A stretch of DNA of 64,000 nucleotides from Selaginella moellendorffii. Taxonomy: Eukaryota; Streptophyta; Lycopodiopsida; Selaginellales; Selaginellaceae. The position numbers and the translations under genes were made by a program. This document shows positions 1 to 10,655 of the stretch, piece by piece. The DNA is taken from positions 985,070 through 1,049,069 of the forward strand of contig NW_003314294.1 of the NCBI RefSeq assembly GCF_000143415.4, in the 5' to 3' direction. The notes beneath the pieces were generated by a model. The model made no database searches and was not told the DNA's origin. It saw only the letters and a program-made list of their open reading frames with translations. The stretch's first letter is position 1, and each line of letters begins with the position of its first letter.

Positions 1-571
1 TGATGGTTGGACAGTTTCACTTGAAACCAGGCAAGCAGCTGCCTCCGGTTTTGCAACCTCCACCGTCCTAATTGGAAAAATGCTCTATGGGACTTGCAAG
101 CAGCCGAGAACTCTCGGCCTGGAATCAAAATGGTTTGCAAACCAAGCCTTGCGTATTCCGGAGAATGCTCCACCAGGCTCCACCACGGTAACCATCGCGA
201 CAAGACCACCTTCGTGCCCGAATTGCCCGAATCAGAAACACAGCCTGGGAAGCAAGGGTCTTGATTTATTCTGGCGTGTTGATCTTGTTGGTGGTAGCAT
301 TTGTTGGATTGGCCTTAAGAATTTGAGGTTCGAACAAATCGAGAGACCTGGCAGTGCTCATATTATTGTTTCATCGTGTTCTTGTGTGAGATGGCAAAGT
401 ATACAACACTGCCGAGCATTCTACAAACCATATTCGTCGTGCTTTACTACATGCTTGGGTACTCTTGACAAACTGGATACTTTCTTCCGGTTACGTTCTT
501 CACCACCTTTCCTGTCTACGACTAATAAGACTACAACCTCTCTTTGATTAACATGCCTGACCAACATCCTT
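1..571. other. 3' flank of the WDR82-like gene, no supported gene
   Basis: This stretch follows the stop codon of the minus-strand WDR82-like gene. A 155-codon open frame at 80-547 (+) has no recognisable motif, no splice-linked partner and an amino acid pattern typical of chance reading. I see no RNA gene or repeat here. Confidence 0.5.
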
Positions 572-2014
572 TCACAATTTGGACACGTCGGGTATCCAAA
601 ACGCTAAAACATATGAGGCAGTCGCAAACATGAGCCTTCGCGGAGCCCATTTCACCACGGCAGGAATTCCAGCGTTGTTCGTCCAGCACGCTACCTGGAA
701 TTCAATCAAAATAAGTCTTTTTTTTCCTCTTTTTTAGCACGAGAATTTCTCTCACCTCTGCACCGCTTAAGGAGCTCCATATTCTCAAACTTCCATCCCC
801 GGAGCCTGAGATTCAATACTTATAGCTATCAGGAACTGATACAAACGAATGTTACCTGAGATAACATAGCGACCGTCTGGACTGAACGATGCTTCCAACG
901 TTTCTCCGTTTCGACTGGGCTTGAGCGTGAATCCATGCATCTGGGAAGGAGCTCGGTATAGACTTAACGAGCGAAAGAGAAGTTTACCTTCTTTCCAGAG
1001 TAGGCATCAAGCAAATACACCCGGCTGTTTGTTGTGGAGAGAAGCATCATTTTGCCATCGTTGCTAAACTTCATGCCAGCGACTTCCGCGGTATCACCAC
1101 CCACGAGAAAAGTGTCAAAAGGTCCCTGAAGCATTCATTCGGACTTTCATAAAATTATTGGAGAATTAATCACATCTTACCTTGTCGAAAGACCTTACGT
1201 CAAACAGCTTGATTGCTCCGCCTTCCATGGCAACAGCAAATACCAGGCCTTGTTGATCATACGCCACAGACGGTCTTCCCCGGACTCTAAGAAGACCCTG
1301 AAATCATGGAAATGCTCTAGCCAAAGTTCTGGAAGAAAACGCAAGGAAAGAGTTTTTCTTACTTGGCAAACATTGCTGCGAAGATCCCACAACCGGACAG
1401 TGTGATCCAATGACCCAGACATGAAAGAATCGTTCTTTGGAGACATACATAGTGATACAACCCTGTGAGGAAAAGAAATAAAATAAGCATGGCCTTGGGT
1501 TGCTCCAAAGACTCACCTTTGAGTGTGTCCTCTGAAATATCGTAGAAATCTATTATCATACAACGATAGATACCGCAAGGACTCTGGAAACAAAGAAAGA
1601 ACCTCAAACACACAAAAACCGTTCTCTCTTACCATCACTTCCATTGCTGGAGGAAAAAATCACAGCATTGGTGTGATGCGTGAAACATATGTGATCCACG
1701 CCATATCTTGCACTGTAGAGAGTCTTCATGGGCCTGGATGGAGCAAAGAAAAGGAAACTTGAAACCTCCCAAGAACTCGGGGGAAAAAATCACTTACGTC
1801 GCACTGGCAGTATCATAGAGCCGAATGGACGCGTCCTCCGCGGCAGTCACCATGAGATCCTCCGTGCGATGAAAATCCAAGGAGCTGATCTTCCCCCCCT
1901 GCCGCATTGCTCGTTTGCCAAGATTCTCGACGCATTGCTAGCAGCTCTACTTACACAATCCTTGAAGACCGCGCCCACAGACATGTTCTTGACGACATCC
2001 TCCGCGATTTCCAT
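572..2014 (-). CDS. WDR82: WDR82/Swd2-like WD40 protein (COMPASS / cleavage-factor subunit), multi-exon
   Basis: WD40 propeller protein of the Swd2/WDR82 family, which in eukaryotes serves in the Set1/COMPASS H3K4 methyltransferase and in transcription termination complexes; plant members are the S2L/APRF1 proteins. The spliced frame starts at ATG 2014 ([14 protein letters not shown]), leaves exon 1 at 1955 and re-enters at 1898. Later exons carry [20 protein letters not shown] (about 1580-1515), the diagnostic [20 protein letters not shown] (about 1450-1390), a [14 protein letters not shown] repeat (about 1290-1190), and near the C-terminus [19 protein letters not shown] ending in FWIPDVSKL at stop 574-572. 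All repeats expected for the family are present in order, so the gene looks complete. Introns are about 55-90 nt. Its start is 155 bp past the end of the FKBP gene on the same strand. Exon edges are inferred by eye; family assignment is firm. Confidence 0.9.
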
Positions 2015-2168
2015 CGCCCCCGAGAAATCGCGGCTATGGCGCCACTGCGAATTTGCCCTACCACTAGTGCTCTGTTTTAGGGCTCTTGACGAGAATATTT
2101 CGCGTTTTAATGAGAGTATTCCGTTATATTCGAAAATGATTAAAAGTCTGTTAACAATGAAACTATAG

Positions 2169-4527
2169 CTAATTAGCCGCCTCTTCTGTGACCATTTCTG
2201 GCTGCTCGAGCGGCTTATCTTCATCCATTGGGGCCTCGGATTTCTAGCACAAAAGAGAAGAACATTTGGTGTAAAGAGATTTGGATCCAGAAAACTTAGA
2301 AAGCAAACCTGTTCCAACGCTTCGAGCTTGCTCAGCCTTGCGAACATGTTGCCATAGAGCTTGGCTTCCTTCTTGTTGTATTCTACTTGCTTTTGCTTCA
2401 GTGACTTGTACTCCATTCTCAAGTCCCTGTAAGATAAACGCGTGAGCCTTGGTTTCATGCAACGCGATTAAACTATCTTACCGGTTTTGTGGATCAATCT
2501 CCAATGCTTTCTTGATATCAAACTCGGCCAGGTCCAAATCTGCAGTGCGCGTGTAAGCTTGAGCTCTGCGATAGAGAGCCTTTACGTTCTGCGACTCCAG
2601 CTCAAGCACCTAGAAATTCAAATGTAAGAAAACAGGTAGACAAGCGAGGAGACTCTCTAACCTTCGAGCAGCACTTGATTGCGTCTTTAAACTCGTTGAG
2701 CTTCAGCTTTGACGCAGCGTTGTTCAAGTTGCAAGAAACTTTCAGTGCCTTGGCTTGTTTCTTCTCGTCGTCACTAAAGTTAGAGTCGTAGTCAATAAAC
2801 TTCAGGGCCTGAAATCCTTGTCAGGATGCAATTCATAATCTATGAGCAATCGCATATTTACCTGTTCATACTTCTTTGAGGCACGAGCAAATTTACCAGC
2901 TTTGTATAGAACATTGCCCTCGTCCTTACGGACGGTGGCTTCTTGCAGCTTCTCCTCTGCTTTGTGCAAGTCCCACGAGTCCTTTGCCTAAAGAGAGCAA
3001 GTTAGGATCTAGAAAATCACTGCAACGGAGATTACCTTCACAAAAGAGATCATTTCCACCTCATAAACCAGGGTAGAATTGGCAGGAACCAAAGCGAGAT
3101 CCCGTTGAGTATCAACGTCTCCAAACCCGTGCTCAGGACCAATGGTAACAACTGCAACTTCTCCTTTCTTCATCGTCGCCACCGCCTTGTCCAACCCATC
3201 AATAACTTGCTCTGAAAGAACTAAAACAAGTTAGCAACGGAAAACCCAGATTGACAAACGACCTTCATCAGTTTTAAACTCGAAGGGGTCCTCGTCGTCG
3301 CCTTTCTTCTCAAACACAGTGCCGTCCAAAAGCTTGGCCACATACTTGACTGCATTATCATTATCGTTAACAGAGAGCACGAGATGGTTTTAAGAAACTC
3401 ACTTTTCACAATGGTTCCATCGTTGGGTTTGTCATGGCCTTCACTCGCCTTGATAATCTTCTTCGTAATTTTGCCATCTTGGCCGATTTTCTCAACAGTT
3501 TTCCAAGATACCAGCTCCAGATCGATAGAAAGTATGCCCTGCGATTCGCCAAGACCATCTAGACGATCCAACGCATTAGAAACTTAGCTAAACACACACA
3601 CAAACATCTCACATTTCGGCCTCACGGTCAGCAAAGCTTTTTCCCCCTTCATCATCGTCTTGACAGCAATGGCAAGTGCTTCGCAAAAATGACCTGCGTT
3701 ATCCGAACATAGATTAAGCACATCTTCAGCATAACGAACGCGAGTCCTTACCTTGGTGAACATAAAACTCTGCCCCTTCCTCAGGAGACTGTCCAACTAC
3801 AAGCCCAGCTTCATTCTTCGCGACGTACTTCACTGAAAGTAGTAGTGCAAGTGAGTCAAGGACCAAAGCCTGTTAGCCAAAAGCATACCAGTCACTTCGT
3901 CAAGATCTTTCGGCATCTCATATTTTTTTCCCTCGGAAACAATCTTCTTCACCACGCCACCATCCTTGCAGATATCCTTGACGCTGTCCCAAGACAAGAG
4001 CTCAACGTCAAACTTGAGCGTCGCATTGGGTGGTATGGTTGGCGGCGACCCAGCTTCTCCATAAGCCAAGGCCGGGGGAATGGTGAACACCGCGTTCTCC
4101 CCCTTCTTCATTGTCTTAATGCCTTCGTCCCATCCCTTGATAACTTGGCCTACACAAGCACGAAGAAAGAAAAATCAACACCAGAAAGAAATCCATAACT
4201 CGCTCACCTTGCCCAAGCTTGAATGTGAAAGGATCGCCCCTATCTCTGCTCGAATCAAACTTGGATCCATCCAGAAGCGTTCCAGTGTAGTGAACTGCAA
4301 GAATCTATCAGCATTGCGACGCCAGGGCGAGAGAGAAGAGCGCTACCTTTCACTTCATCGCCAGGCTCTGGCATCTCCCAGCCAGTTCCGGCCTTGACGA
4401 GCAGCTTCTTGAGGCCATTCTTGCCGATCTCTTGCTCCTCGCCGGCCTTGAGCGGAGCCGCCGAAGTAGCTTCCATTCCGGCCTCTTCGTCCATACCCGC
4501 GTCGGCAATCTCGAAATCGTCCGCCAT
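2169..4527 (-). CDS. FKBP62: FKBP62/ROF1-type immunophilin: three FKBP domains plus TPR
   Basis: Large plant FKBP-type peptidyl-prolyl isomerase. In Arabidopsis the ROF1/ROF2 proteins bind HSP90 through TPRs and act in heat-stress memory. Start ATG 4527 ([17 protein letters not shown]). Domain order in the spliced reading: FKBP domain 1 with [16 protein letters not shown] and [18 protein letters not shown]; domain 2 with [13 protein letters not shown] and an altered active-site loop; domain 3 with [20 protein letters not shown] and [18 protein letters not shown]. Then come three TPR-type helix pairs ([53 protein letters not shown]), a basic calmodulin-binding-like helix ([20 protein letters not shown]) and an acidic tail ending at stop 2171-2169. 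About 13 exons with short introns. A TTTAGGG core lies at 4547-4541, 13 nt before the ATG. Domain 1 looks catalytically competent, domains 2 and 3 degenerate, as usual for the family. Confidence 0.92.
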
Positions 4528-4777
4528 CGCCAGGCACGAGCCCTAAAACTCAACTCCTTTATAAAAGTCGCAATAGATCCGATGGGTAAGTCACGTGGCG
4601 CGATACAAGCCCTTGGATCTCCAATCCAACGACCCGAGACTAATTAAGATGCCAATATCCATAGCCTTCTAGATGCTTCTGCAGGCATATTCTCTCCGGC
4701 AAGGCATATTCTCCGAGAACCCTAATTGACAGAGCACGAAATATTTCTCGCCGGGCTAGGGTTTTATAGATCGCGCG
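4528..4777. promoter_or_regulatory. Compact bidirectional promoter, FKBP62 / cyclin L
   Basis: Only 250 bp separate the divergent ATGs at 4527 (-) and 4778 (+). Two telo-box cores are placed symmetrically next to the two start codons: TTTAGGG on the minus strand at 4547-4541 and TAGGGTTTT on the plus strand at 4757-4765. A further AACCCTAAT lies near 4716. Shared regulation of the two genes is inference. Confidence 0.55.
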
Positions 4778-6330
4778 ATGATTTACACGGCGCTGGATAC
4801 GTTCTATGTCTCCGAGGAGCAGCTCAAGGCCTCGCCTTCGCGCAAGGATGGTGTGGCCGAGGAGACGGAGACAATGCTGCGGCTCTACGGCTGCGAGCTG
4901 ATCCAGGAGAGTGGAATCTTGCTCAGATTGCCGCAGGCGGTGATGGCAACGGGCCAAGTCTTGTTCCACAGGTTCTATTGCAAGAAATCCTTCACGCGAT
5001 TCAATGTCAAGGTTTGTAATTTTTTTATCCTCTCCATCTAGGTGAGTCGAGACTGTTTTATCTTTGGTTTGAGTTTCACAGGATGACTGAGTGAGATTTT
5101 TCATGGTGTTTTTGTAGAGAGTAGCGGCCAGCTGCGTGTGGTTGGCGGCGAAGCTCGAAGAAAGCCCACGAAAGATTCGAGATGTCTTGAGTGTGTTTCA
5201 TCGGATGGAATGTAGGCGCGAGAATTATCCTCTCGTGCTACTCGACACAACTTCGAAGGCAAGGATTTTTTCTTTCTTTCTTTGCTTCTCGCTGTTGTGC
5301 TCAAATCGATTTTACAGGCTTACGAGGAAATGAAAGTCGATCTAATAAGAACCGAGCGGCATTTACTGAAAGAGATGGGATTCATTTGTCACGTCGAGCA
5401 CCCGCACAAGTTTGTTCTCAATTACTTGCTCCAATTGAAAGCACCTCTCGAGCTCATCCAGGAAGGATGGAATTTGGCCAACGACAGGTAACTTGCTTTT
5501 CCACTTTCCAGTTTTCTTGAGTTTTTGTTTTATGTTCATCTAGCTTGCGGACGACATTGTGTGTGCGTTTCAAAAGCGAAGTTGTGGCATGCGGGGTGGT
5601 TTATGCTGCTGCTCGAAGGTTTCGTTACCCTTTGCCAGAAAATCCTCCGTGGTGGCTCATCTTCCAAGCAGATAAGGCCGAGATTGATGTCGTATGCAAA
5701 GTTCTTGCTTTGCTGTATCAGCAACCCAAGGCTCACTACGTCGACGTCAGCAAGGGATCAAAGTCGTTCGTTTTGTCAAGCAGTTCATGGGATCCTCCTC
5801 CAGATGTTCAAGTAAGAAAAAACTTTTACTGATGAGCGGTGTTTGACGATTTAAACTTTTCTCAGGGCAAGATCACTGTGAATGGTACCACTGCTGGTGC
5901 TGTTCTTGTCCCGAGTGTGGCTGCTATCGTTTCAGCGGACACCAAAGACGAAGCGCCTCCTATGGCCGATCCAAAAGGAGAAATAGTTGCAGAAAAGCCT
6001 GCTATTGATGGTGAAGGCGTCGAGAAAACAAAGGAGAAAGATGAGAAAGACCGTGAGAAGGAGAGAGAACGAGACGCAAGACGCGATCGAGATCGCGAAG
6101 AACGGCGAGATAGAGAAAAGAGTAGGGATAGAGAACGGGACCGAGACAGGGAGCGGGACCGGCACAAAGATCGAAGTCATCGAAAGGATAGCAGACGGGA
6201 TTACAGTAAGTTCTTCGTTTTCTCGTCTTCTCTCTCGCAAACTTCACGTTTGGAATTGGTAGCAGGCTACTCAAGTGACAAGTCAAGGTACCATTCGTCC
6301 AGATCAAGTGATCGCCATCGACACCACTGA
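4778..6330 (+). CDS. CYCL1: Cyclin L (arginine-rich cyclin), RS-tailed
   Basis: L-type cyclin, partner of CDK11/CDKG-class kinases in transcription and pre-mRNA splicing in the nucleus. Exon 1 from ATG 4778 ([20 protein letters not shown]) contains the cyclin L signature [20 protein letters not shown] and [10 protein letters not shown]. Exon 2 (from about 5118) gives the core cyclin box [19 protein letters not shown]. Exon 3 (from about 5320) gives [20 protein letters not shown]. Exon 4 carries the second cyclin fold ([25 protein letters not shown]). Exon 5 begins at about 5866 and runs into a long Arg/Glu/Asp-rich RS/RE domain ([17 protein letters not shown]). The last exon ends with SSDRHRHH at stop 6328-6330. 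Six exons. The TAGGGTTTT motif 12 nt before the ATG recurs at other genes here. The last intron (about 6206-6265) is a multiple of three and stop-free. Confidence 0.92.
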
Positions 6331-6378
6331 ATCGATACAACGCTTTTGTACGTGTACGTGATTCTCGATTTAAATCCT

Positions 6379-8115
6379 CTAACATCGCTTGACCACTGGT
6401 TGTAAAAGATAAGAACTGTGAAGATTAGTGACACTCAAAACGCTCGTCTCTTCCAAGATGTCCGGAACATAAGGCATGCTCTTGATGAGATCTCGAGCGT
6501 CTTCCAAGTAACCGGCCCTGCAAAGCAAATCAACCATGCAAGCAAAGTGCTGCTTGGTTGGACGAGAAAGGTAATCCATTTGCATTGAAACGAAGTAAGA
6601 TCTTCCACACTCCAACTTTCCAGCATACTTGCAAGCGATCAGCACACAAACGAAGAACTCATCGTCGGGAACTCCACTCAAGCACCAGCTATGAAACGTA
6701 AAGAACGCATCCGTGATATGCCCATTATGGGCATACGCTGCCATGAGAGAATTCCATGCTAACAAGCAGCAATGCTGCCATGGTATCGTATCAAAGAATC
6801 TTCTTGCATTGTGGATATGCCCGTTTCGGGCATATGCCGCCACCATGGAACTCCAGGCCAGGGAATCCTTCCATGGAATCCTTGAAAAGAGAAAGTAAGT
6901 GTAGTGTAAGTGACCCTTTCGGGAGTACGCCACCATCAAAGTCGTCCAAGAGATTACATCTTTTTGGAGCTCTGGAATTCGATCAAACACCTCTTTTGCG
7001 TCTTCCAAATGCCCGCCTTGGGCAAATGCCGAGAGAAGACAGTTGCTCACGACTGTGTTGTGCTGCGGGATCTCATCAAACATTTGCTTTGTCTCCTCAA
7101 GTTTTTCATTCTCCGCGTAGCTGTTCATGAGAGAGCTCCATGAAACAGGCTCCCGGATTGGAATCTCGTTTAGGAGTTTTCTAGCTCGATCAAATTGCCG
7201 GTGTTGGGCATAGAGAAGGATCATCCAAGTTACAGAGACTCGATTGTGTTGCGGCATTTTCGAAAACACAAGCTCTGCCTCGCTAGAATTTCCATCTAAA
7301 ACGTAGCATTCCAGGAGTGTGTTCCAGGAGACTATAGTTCTATGCGGCATTTTGTCAAAGGTTCTTAAAGCCTCGCCAATATGCCCTTCCCGGGCATATG
7401 CCGCTATCATCGAGTTCCAGGATATAATATCCCATTCTGGAAAGTAGAATAAAAAAAGATTCTCAGCATCAAGGATGGATGCTCGGGTATGTGTGTGGAA
7501 AAAGAAAATGGCGCTAAAGGTGATGAGATTCCTCTGTGGAATTCGATCGAACAGCTCCTGGGCTCTATCGGGATGCCCATTCCGGGAATATGCCAGGATC
7601 ATAATGTTCCAGGAGATGATATTGCGCGACGGAATTTGCTGGAAGAGGGCCTGGGCGTCTTCCAAGAGCTTGTTTTCCGCGTATGATCCGAGCATCGAGT
7701 TCCAGGATGCCAGATCTCTCGCGGGCATCTCGTCGAAGATATCCCTGGCCTGGGAGAGCGATCCCAGCCGGGCGACTGCCGCGAGCATCGAATTCCAGGA
7801 GATTAGATCCCGTCGCGGCATCGCGTGGAAAACCTCCACTGCCCTGTCCAGCTGATCGTTGTGTGCGTAGGAGGCGAGCACCGCGTTCCAGGCGACGCAA
7901 TCGCGAGTGGGCATCGCGTCGAAGAGGAGCCTTGCTTCGTCCGGATGCCCGTTTTGGGAATACGCGCAGAGCATCATGATCCAGGAGAAATTGTCGCGCG
8001 TGTCGATCGATATTCCACGGAAGATCGCCTCTGCCTGCTTCACATTGCCCGATTTCCCGGATGCCTCGATCATCCTGTTGAGCGCCGGCACATCCTGCTC
8101 AGGAACGAAGATCAT
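6379..8115 (-). CDS. PPR protein, S-type repeat array, lacks E/DYW domains
   Basis: Intronless pentatricopeptide repeat protein of 578 residues from ATG 8115 (MIFVPEQDVPALNRMIEASG). The upstream in-frame codon at 8130 is TTG, so 8115 is the first ATG. It holds about 16 consecutive 31-residue-type helical hairpins of the form SWNSMLAAYARNGH..A..LFD.MP.R, predicted to bind organellar RNA one base per repeat. I see no clear N-terminal targeting sequence. One repeat (about residues 195-220, FSAIFFFHTHTRASILDAEN) is distorted. After the usual CMVDLLCRAGYLEDARDLIK motif the expected E-domain start is replaced by an unrelated tail (LEETSVLSVTNLHSSYLLQP), so the C-terminus looks truncated or rewritten. 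The ATG is 38 nt after the stop codon of the receptor kinase on the same strand. Target RNA and organelle are unknown. Confidence 0.88.
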   Translation of the reverse strand: MIFVPEQDVPALNRMIEASGKSGNVKQAEAIFRGISIDTRDNFSWIMMLCAYSQNGHPDEARLLFDAMPTRDCVAWNAVLASYAHNDQLDRAVEVFHAMPRRDLISWNSMLAAVARLGSLSQARDIFDEMPARDLASWNSMLGSYAENKLLEDAQALFQQIPSRNIISWNIMILAYSRNGHPDRAQELFDRIPQRNLITFSAIFFFHTHTRASILDAENLFLFYFPEWDIISWNSMIAAYAREGHIGEALRTFDKMPHRTIVSWNTLLECYVLDGNSSEAELVFSKMPQHNRVSVTWMILLYAQHRQFDRARKLLNEIPIREPVSWSSLMNSYAENEKLEETKQMFDEIPQHNTVVSNCLLSAFAQGGHLEDAKEVFDRIPELQKDVISWTTLMVAYSRKGHLHYTYFLFSRIPWKDSLAWSSMVAAYARNGHIHNARRFFDTIPWQHCCLLAWNSLMAAYAHNGHITDAFFTFHSWCLSGVPDDEFFVCVLIACKYAGKLECGRSYFVSMQMDYLSRPTKQHFACMVDLLCRAGYLEDARDLIKSMPYVPDILEETSVLSVTNLHSSYLLQPVVKRC

Positions 8116-8153
8116 TGATCTTGGCGCCAAAAGCTCTAATTGAAAATTAGGAG

Positions 8154-10655
8154 CTAGGGTTCTTGACGATAGGAGAATGTGGTGCCATCGCCATCCACGG
8201 CGATGCTGAGAATCCCCGGCGCCTGGACATCGAAATGGAAGTTAAGTGGCGGCGGCTCGATCTCCTCCTCGCTCTCCAGCATTCGCACCACTGCATCCAT
8301 CGTAGGTCTAGTTGCTGGATCTTCTTGCACACACCAAAACGCTGCGTGGATCAAATTCTTCGCCTTTGCCGCGTCGGCCGACGCTCGGATGCTCGGATCC
8401 ACCACTTCCATCGCATTCCCTCTCTGGACTTCCCTCATGGCCCAGGCCGGGAAGTACGTGTCGACCTTGGAGCAATCCAGGTTTCTCCTCCCGCCGATGA
8501 GCTCCAAGAGCACCATTCCATAGCTGTAGACGTCGCATTTCTTGGTCGCTGTGGAGTGCATGAGCCACTCCGGAGCTAGATATCCTGGAGTTCCTCTCAC
8601 TCCGGTGAGAACTCCATTCTCATCTTTGTCCATGAGTAGCTTCGCCATGCCAAAGTCCGCCACTTTGGCCTCAAACTTGTCACCCAGGAGGATGTTTTGT
8701 GGCTTGATATCCAAGTGGATGATCGAGTCTCTGGATTCCTCGTGCAAGTAGGCCAGCCCTCGAGCAGTGTCGAGAGCAATGCTGTGTCGAAGTTTCCAGT
8801 CCAGTTTGTTCTTGCTGTCCGAGAAGATCCATCTGTCCAAGGAGCCATTGGGCATGAACTCGTAGACGAGCAGTCTGTGTGAAGCTTCGGCACAAAAGCC
8901 GTGAAGTTTGACGATGTTGATGTGGCTTATGCCTCCCAGGGCCTGGACTTCTGCGATGAATTGTTTCTGTGCGTGTTGGGCGCTGAGTTTCTTCACAGCT
9001 AGCTTCATCTTGTTGTGAAGAACTCCCTCGTACACGGTGCTGTAGCCTCCTTGTCCCAGCACGGTTGTGAATCCTTTGGTGGCGGAGTAAAGGCCTCGGT
9101 ATGAGAATTGGAAAGGTGACGCCTCCACACGGGTGAGAAAGCTGCTTACCTCTCTGAGTAAGACGTTTCTTCGATGCAGGGCAGCGAACATCACTGCGAG
9201 GATTGTAATAGCAATTGCAGCACTTCCAGAGGTAACTCCGATAACTATATGCTTCGCAGTTTCTGATCTTGGATGGTCCACAGACACCAACCTGGAGTAG
9301 TTCTGGTACTTCAGAAAGCCCACCAGCTGGTTCGCCTTGGATGGATCAAGTGTCAAGCTTCCCAGAACGTCTTCCACGTAGAAACAGTTTTGGAGTGCTC
9401 TGTCATAGAAGAATGCAGCGCAGCTGCAAGTGGATTTGCATTCCTCGAGGCATTCTTCCAACGGAGCACCTGTTCTATTCGGGGGATTGTAGCTGTCGGT
9501 GATGTATGAAGTGCCTGCCATGGTGACAAAATCGGTCTCATACCTGGTGCTGCAATTGTGAAGCGAGGACCATTCTGGCCTGGAGCATTTTTCAGGTACC
9601 GAGGTAGTGGAGTTGTTTGTTTCATTGGTGAAGCACTGACACTGCTTTCCTCTCTCAAACAGTCCGTAGCTCCCGCATGGAACCGGTTGCTGGAAATATT
9701 GATCTAAGGTCTCTAGCTGCCAGCTTCCATTGGCGAATTCTCGCCTGAAAGAAACGATGATTCCATCGTTTCCGAACTGGAAATACCTCATGGTAGTGTT
9801 TCCTGGGAATATTTTTCCGTTCCGGGAGGAGCCGCACGGCTGCTGGTTACCACCACTACTTACAGGTTCGTATGCCAAGCTGATTTCTCCTGCGGGTGAT
9901 AAACTCACTGCTGTTCTAAATCCTGCGCAGTTTCCAGTGGCTGAGCTTAAACTCGTTCCGGTGAGGCTCCATAACAAGTACGGCTGTTTTGCCTTTGGAG
10001 GGTTGCGCATGTACGCTACCATTCCACTCGGCTCGACTTGTAGGATAAACGGACCTTCGCTTGGATCTGAAGCGTCTTTGTTACTTACCAGGACCTGTCC
10101 CGTCACTAACTTTTGATTTGGCAGGAGTGCGTTACTCGGGTGATCGAAAAACTCCCATACGGTAATCCGAGATTCATTGTAAAGCTGCAAATTCCCCGAA
10201 TTCTCGATGCCGATGAACGCAGTGCTTTGCTCTGAGGACCACGCGATAGAACCATTCCTATCGAGCAGCTGCAACCGGCCATCCACTCGATTAAGCATGC
10301 AATTCTCAGTTACTGGAATGTCCCGGTTGGCTATCCAGACAGGGGCAGCTGTGGACGAATTGCGAGTGCCAAACATCAATGCCAGGTAATACTTGTTTGT
10401 TCCGTTGAAGTTCAAGAATGCTAAGCCAAAATTCTCGTTGTCGCTGAGCAGAAGTTCGCGTGTTCTTGGAGTCCTGCCTTCCGCGACCGCGCTTAGCAAA
10501 CGATAGCTTCCGGACCTGCCATCACCTGGAAGTTCAGGGGCACTCTCATTGATGAAAGCTCTCCATCCGTCGGGTATCGGGTATAGCTTTCCTTTACATC
10601 TTACAATTAACAACGCAAGTCGCAGGAGGAACAACGCAACCACTTGTTGCTTCAT
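8154..10655 (-). CDS. G-type lectin S-receptor-like Ser/Thr kinase 1
   Basis: Single-exon plasma-membrane receptor kinase, 833 residues from ATG 10655. I choose this start because it opens a signal peptide (MKQQVVALFLLRLALLIV); an in-frame ATG at 10811 would bury it behind 52 polar residues. Order: bulb-type lectin domain (NENFGLAFLNFNG, WIANRDIPVTENCMLNRVDG, NSGNLQLYNES); a Cys-rich region (CGSYGLFERGKQCQCF); a PAN-like module (CLEECKSTCSCAAFFYDRAL); transmembrane helix (IVIGVTSGSAAIAITILAVM); and kinase with glycine loop GQGGYSTVYEG, lysine in LAVKKL, catalytic loop HLDIKPQNILL, VADFGMAKLL and GTPGYLAPEW. The loop reads HLD rather than HRD, so it is of the non-RD type common among immune receptors. 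It is head-to-head with a paralogue at 11104. Ligand unknown. Confidence 0.93.
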   Translation of the reverse strand: MKQQVVALFLLRLALLIVRCKGKLYPIPDGWRAFINESAPELPGDGRSGSYRLLSAVAEGRTPRTRELLLSDNENFGLAFLNFNGTNKYYLALMFGTRNSSTAAPVWIANRDIPVTENCMLNRVDGRLQLLDRNGSIAWSSEQSTAFIGIENSGNLQLYNESRITVWEFFDHPSNALLPNQKLVTGQVLVSNKDASDPSEGPFILQVEPSGMVAYMRNPPKAKQPYLLWSLTGTSLSSATGNCAGFRTAVSLSPAGEISLAYEPVSSGGNQQPCGSSRNGKIFPGNTTMRYFQFGNDGIIVSFRREFANGSWQLETLDQYFQQPVPCGSYGLFERGKQCQCFTNETNNSTTSVPEKCSRPEWSSLHNCSTRYETDFVTMAGTSYITDSYNPPNRTGAPLEECLEECKSTCSCAAFFYDRALQNCFYVEDVLGSLTLDPSKANQLVGFLKYQNYSRLVSVDHPRSETAKHIVIGVTSGSAAIAITILAVMFAALHRRNVLLREVSSFLTRVEASPFQFSYRGLYSATKGFTTVLGQGGYSTVYEGVLHNKMKLAVKKLSAQHAQKQFIAEVQALGGISHINIVKLHGFCAEASHRLLVYEFMPNGSLDRWIFSDSKNKLDWKLRHSIALDTARGLAYLHEESRDSIIHLDIKPQNILLGDKFEAKVADFGMAKLLMDKDENGVLTGVRGTPGYLAPEWLMHSTATKKCDVYSYGMVLLELIGGRRNLDCSKVDTYFPAWAMREVQRGNAMEVVDPSIRASADAAKAKNLIHAAFWCVQEDPATRPTMDAVVRMLESEEEIEPPPLNFHFDVQAPGILSIAVDGDGTTFSYRQEP

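Noticed and set aside
80-547. 155-codon plus-strand open frame
   Set aside because: No motif, no splice partner, chance-like composition, and it lies in the 3' flank of the WDR82 gene on the other strand.
1728-2458. Longer frames on both strands between WDR82 and FKBP62
   Set aside because: They run across introns of the two real genes; splice-consistent exons explain the region better.
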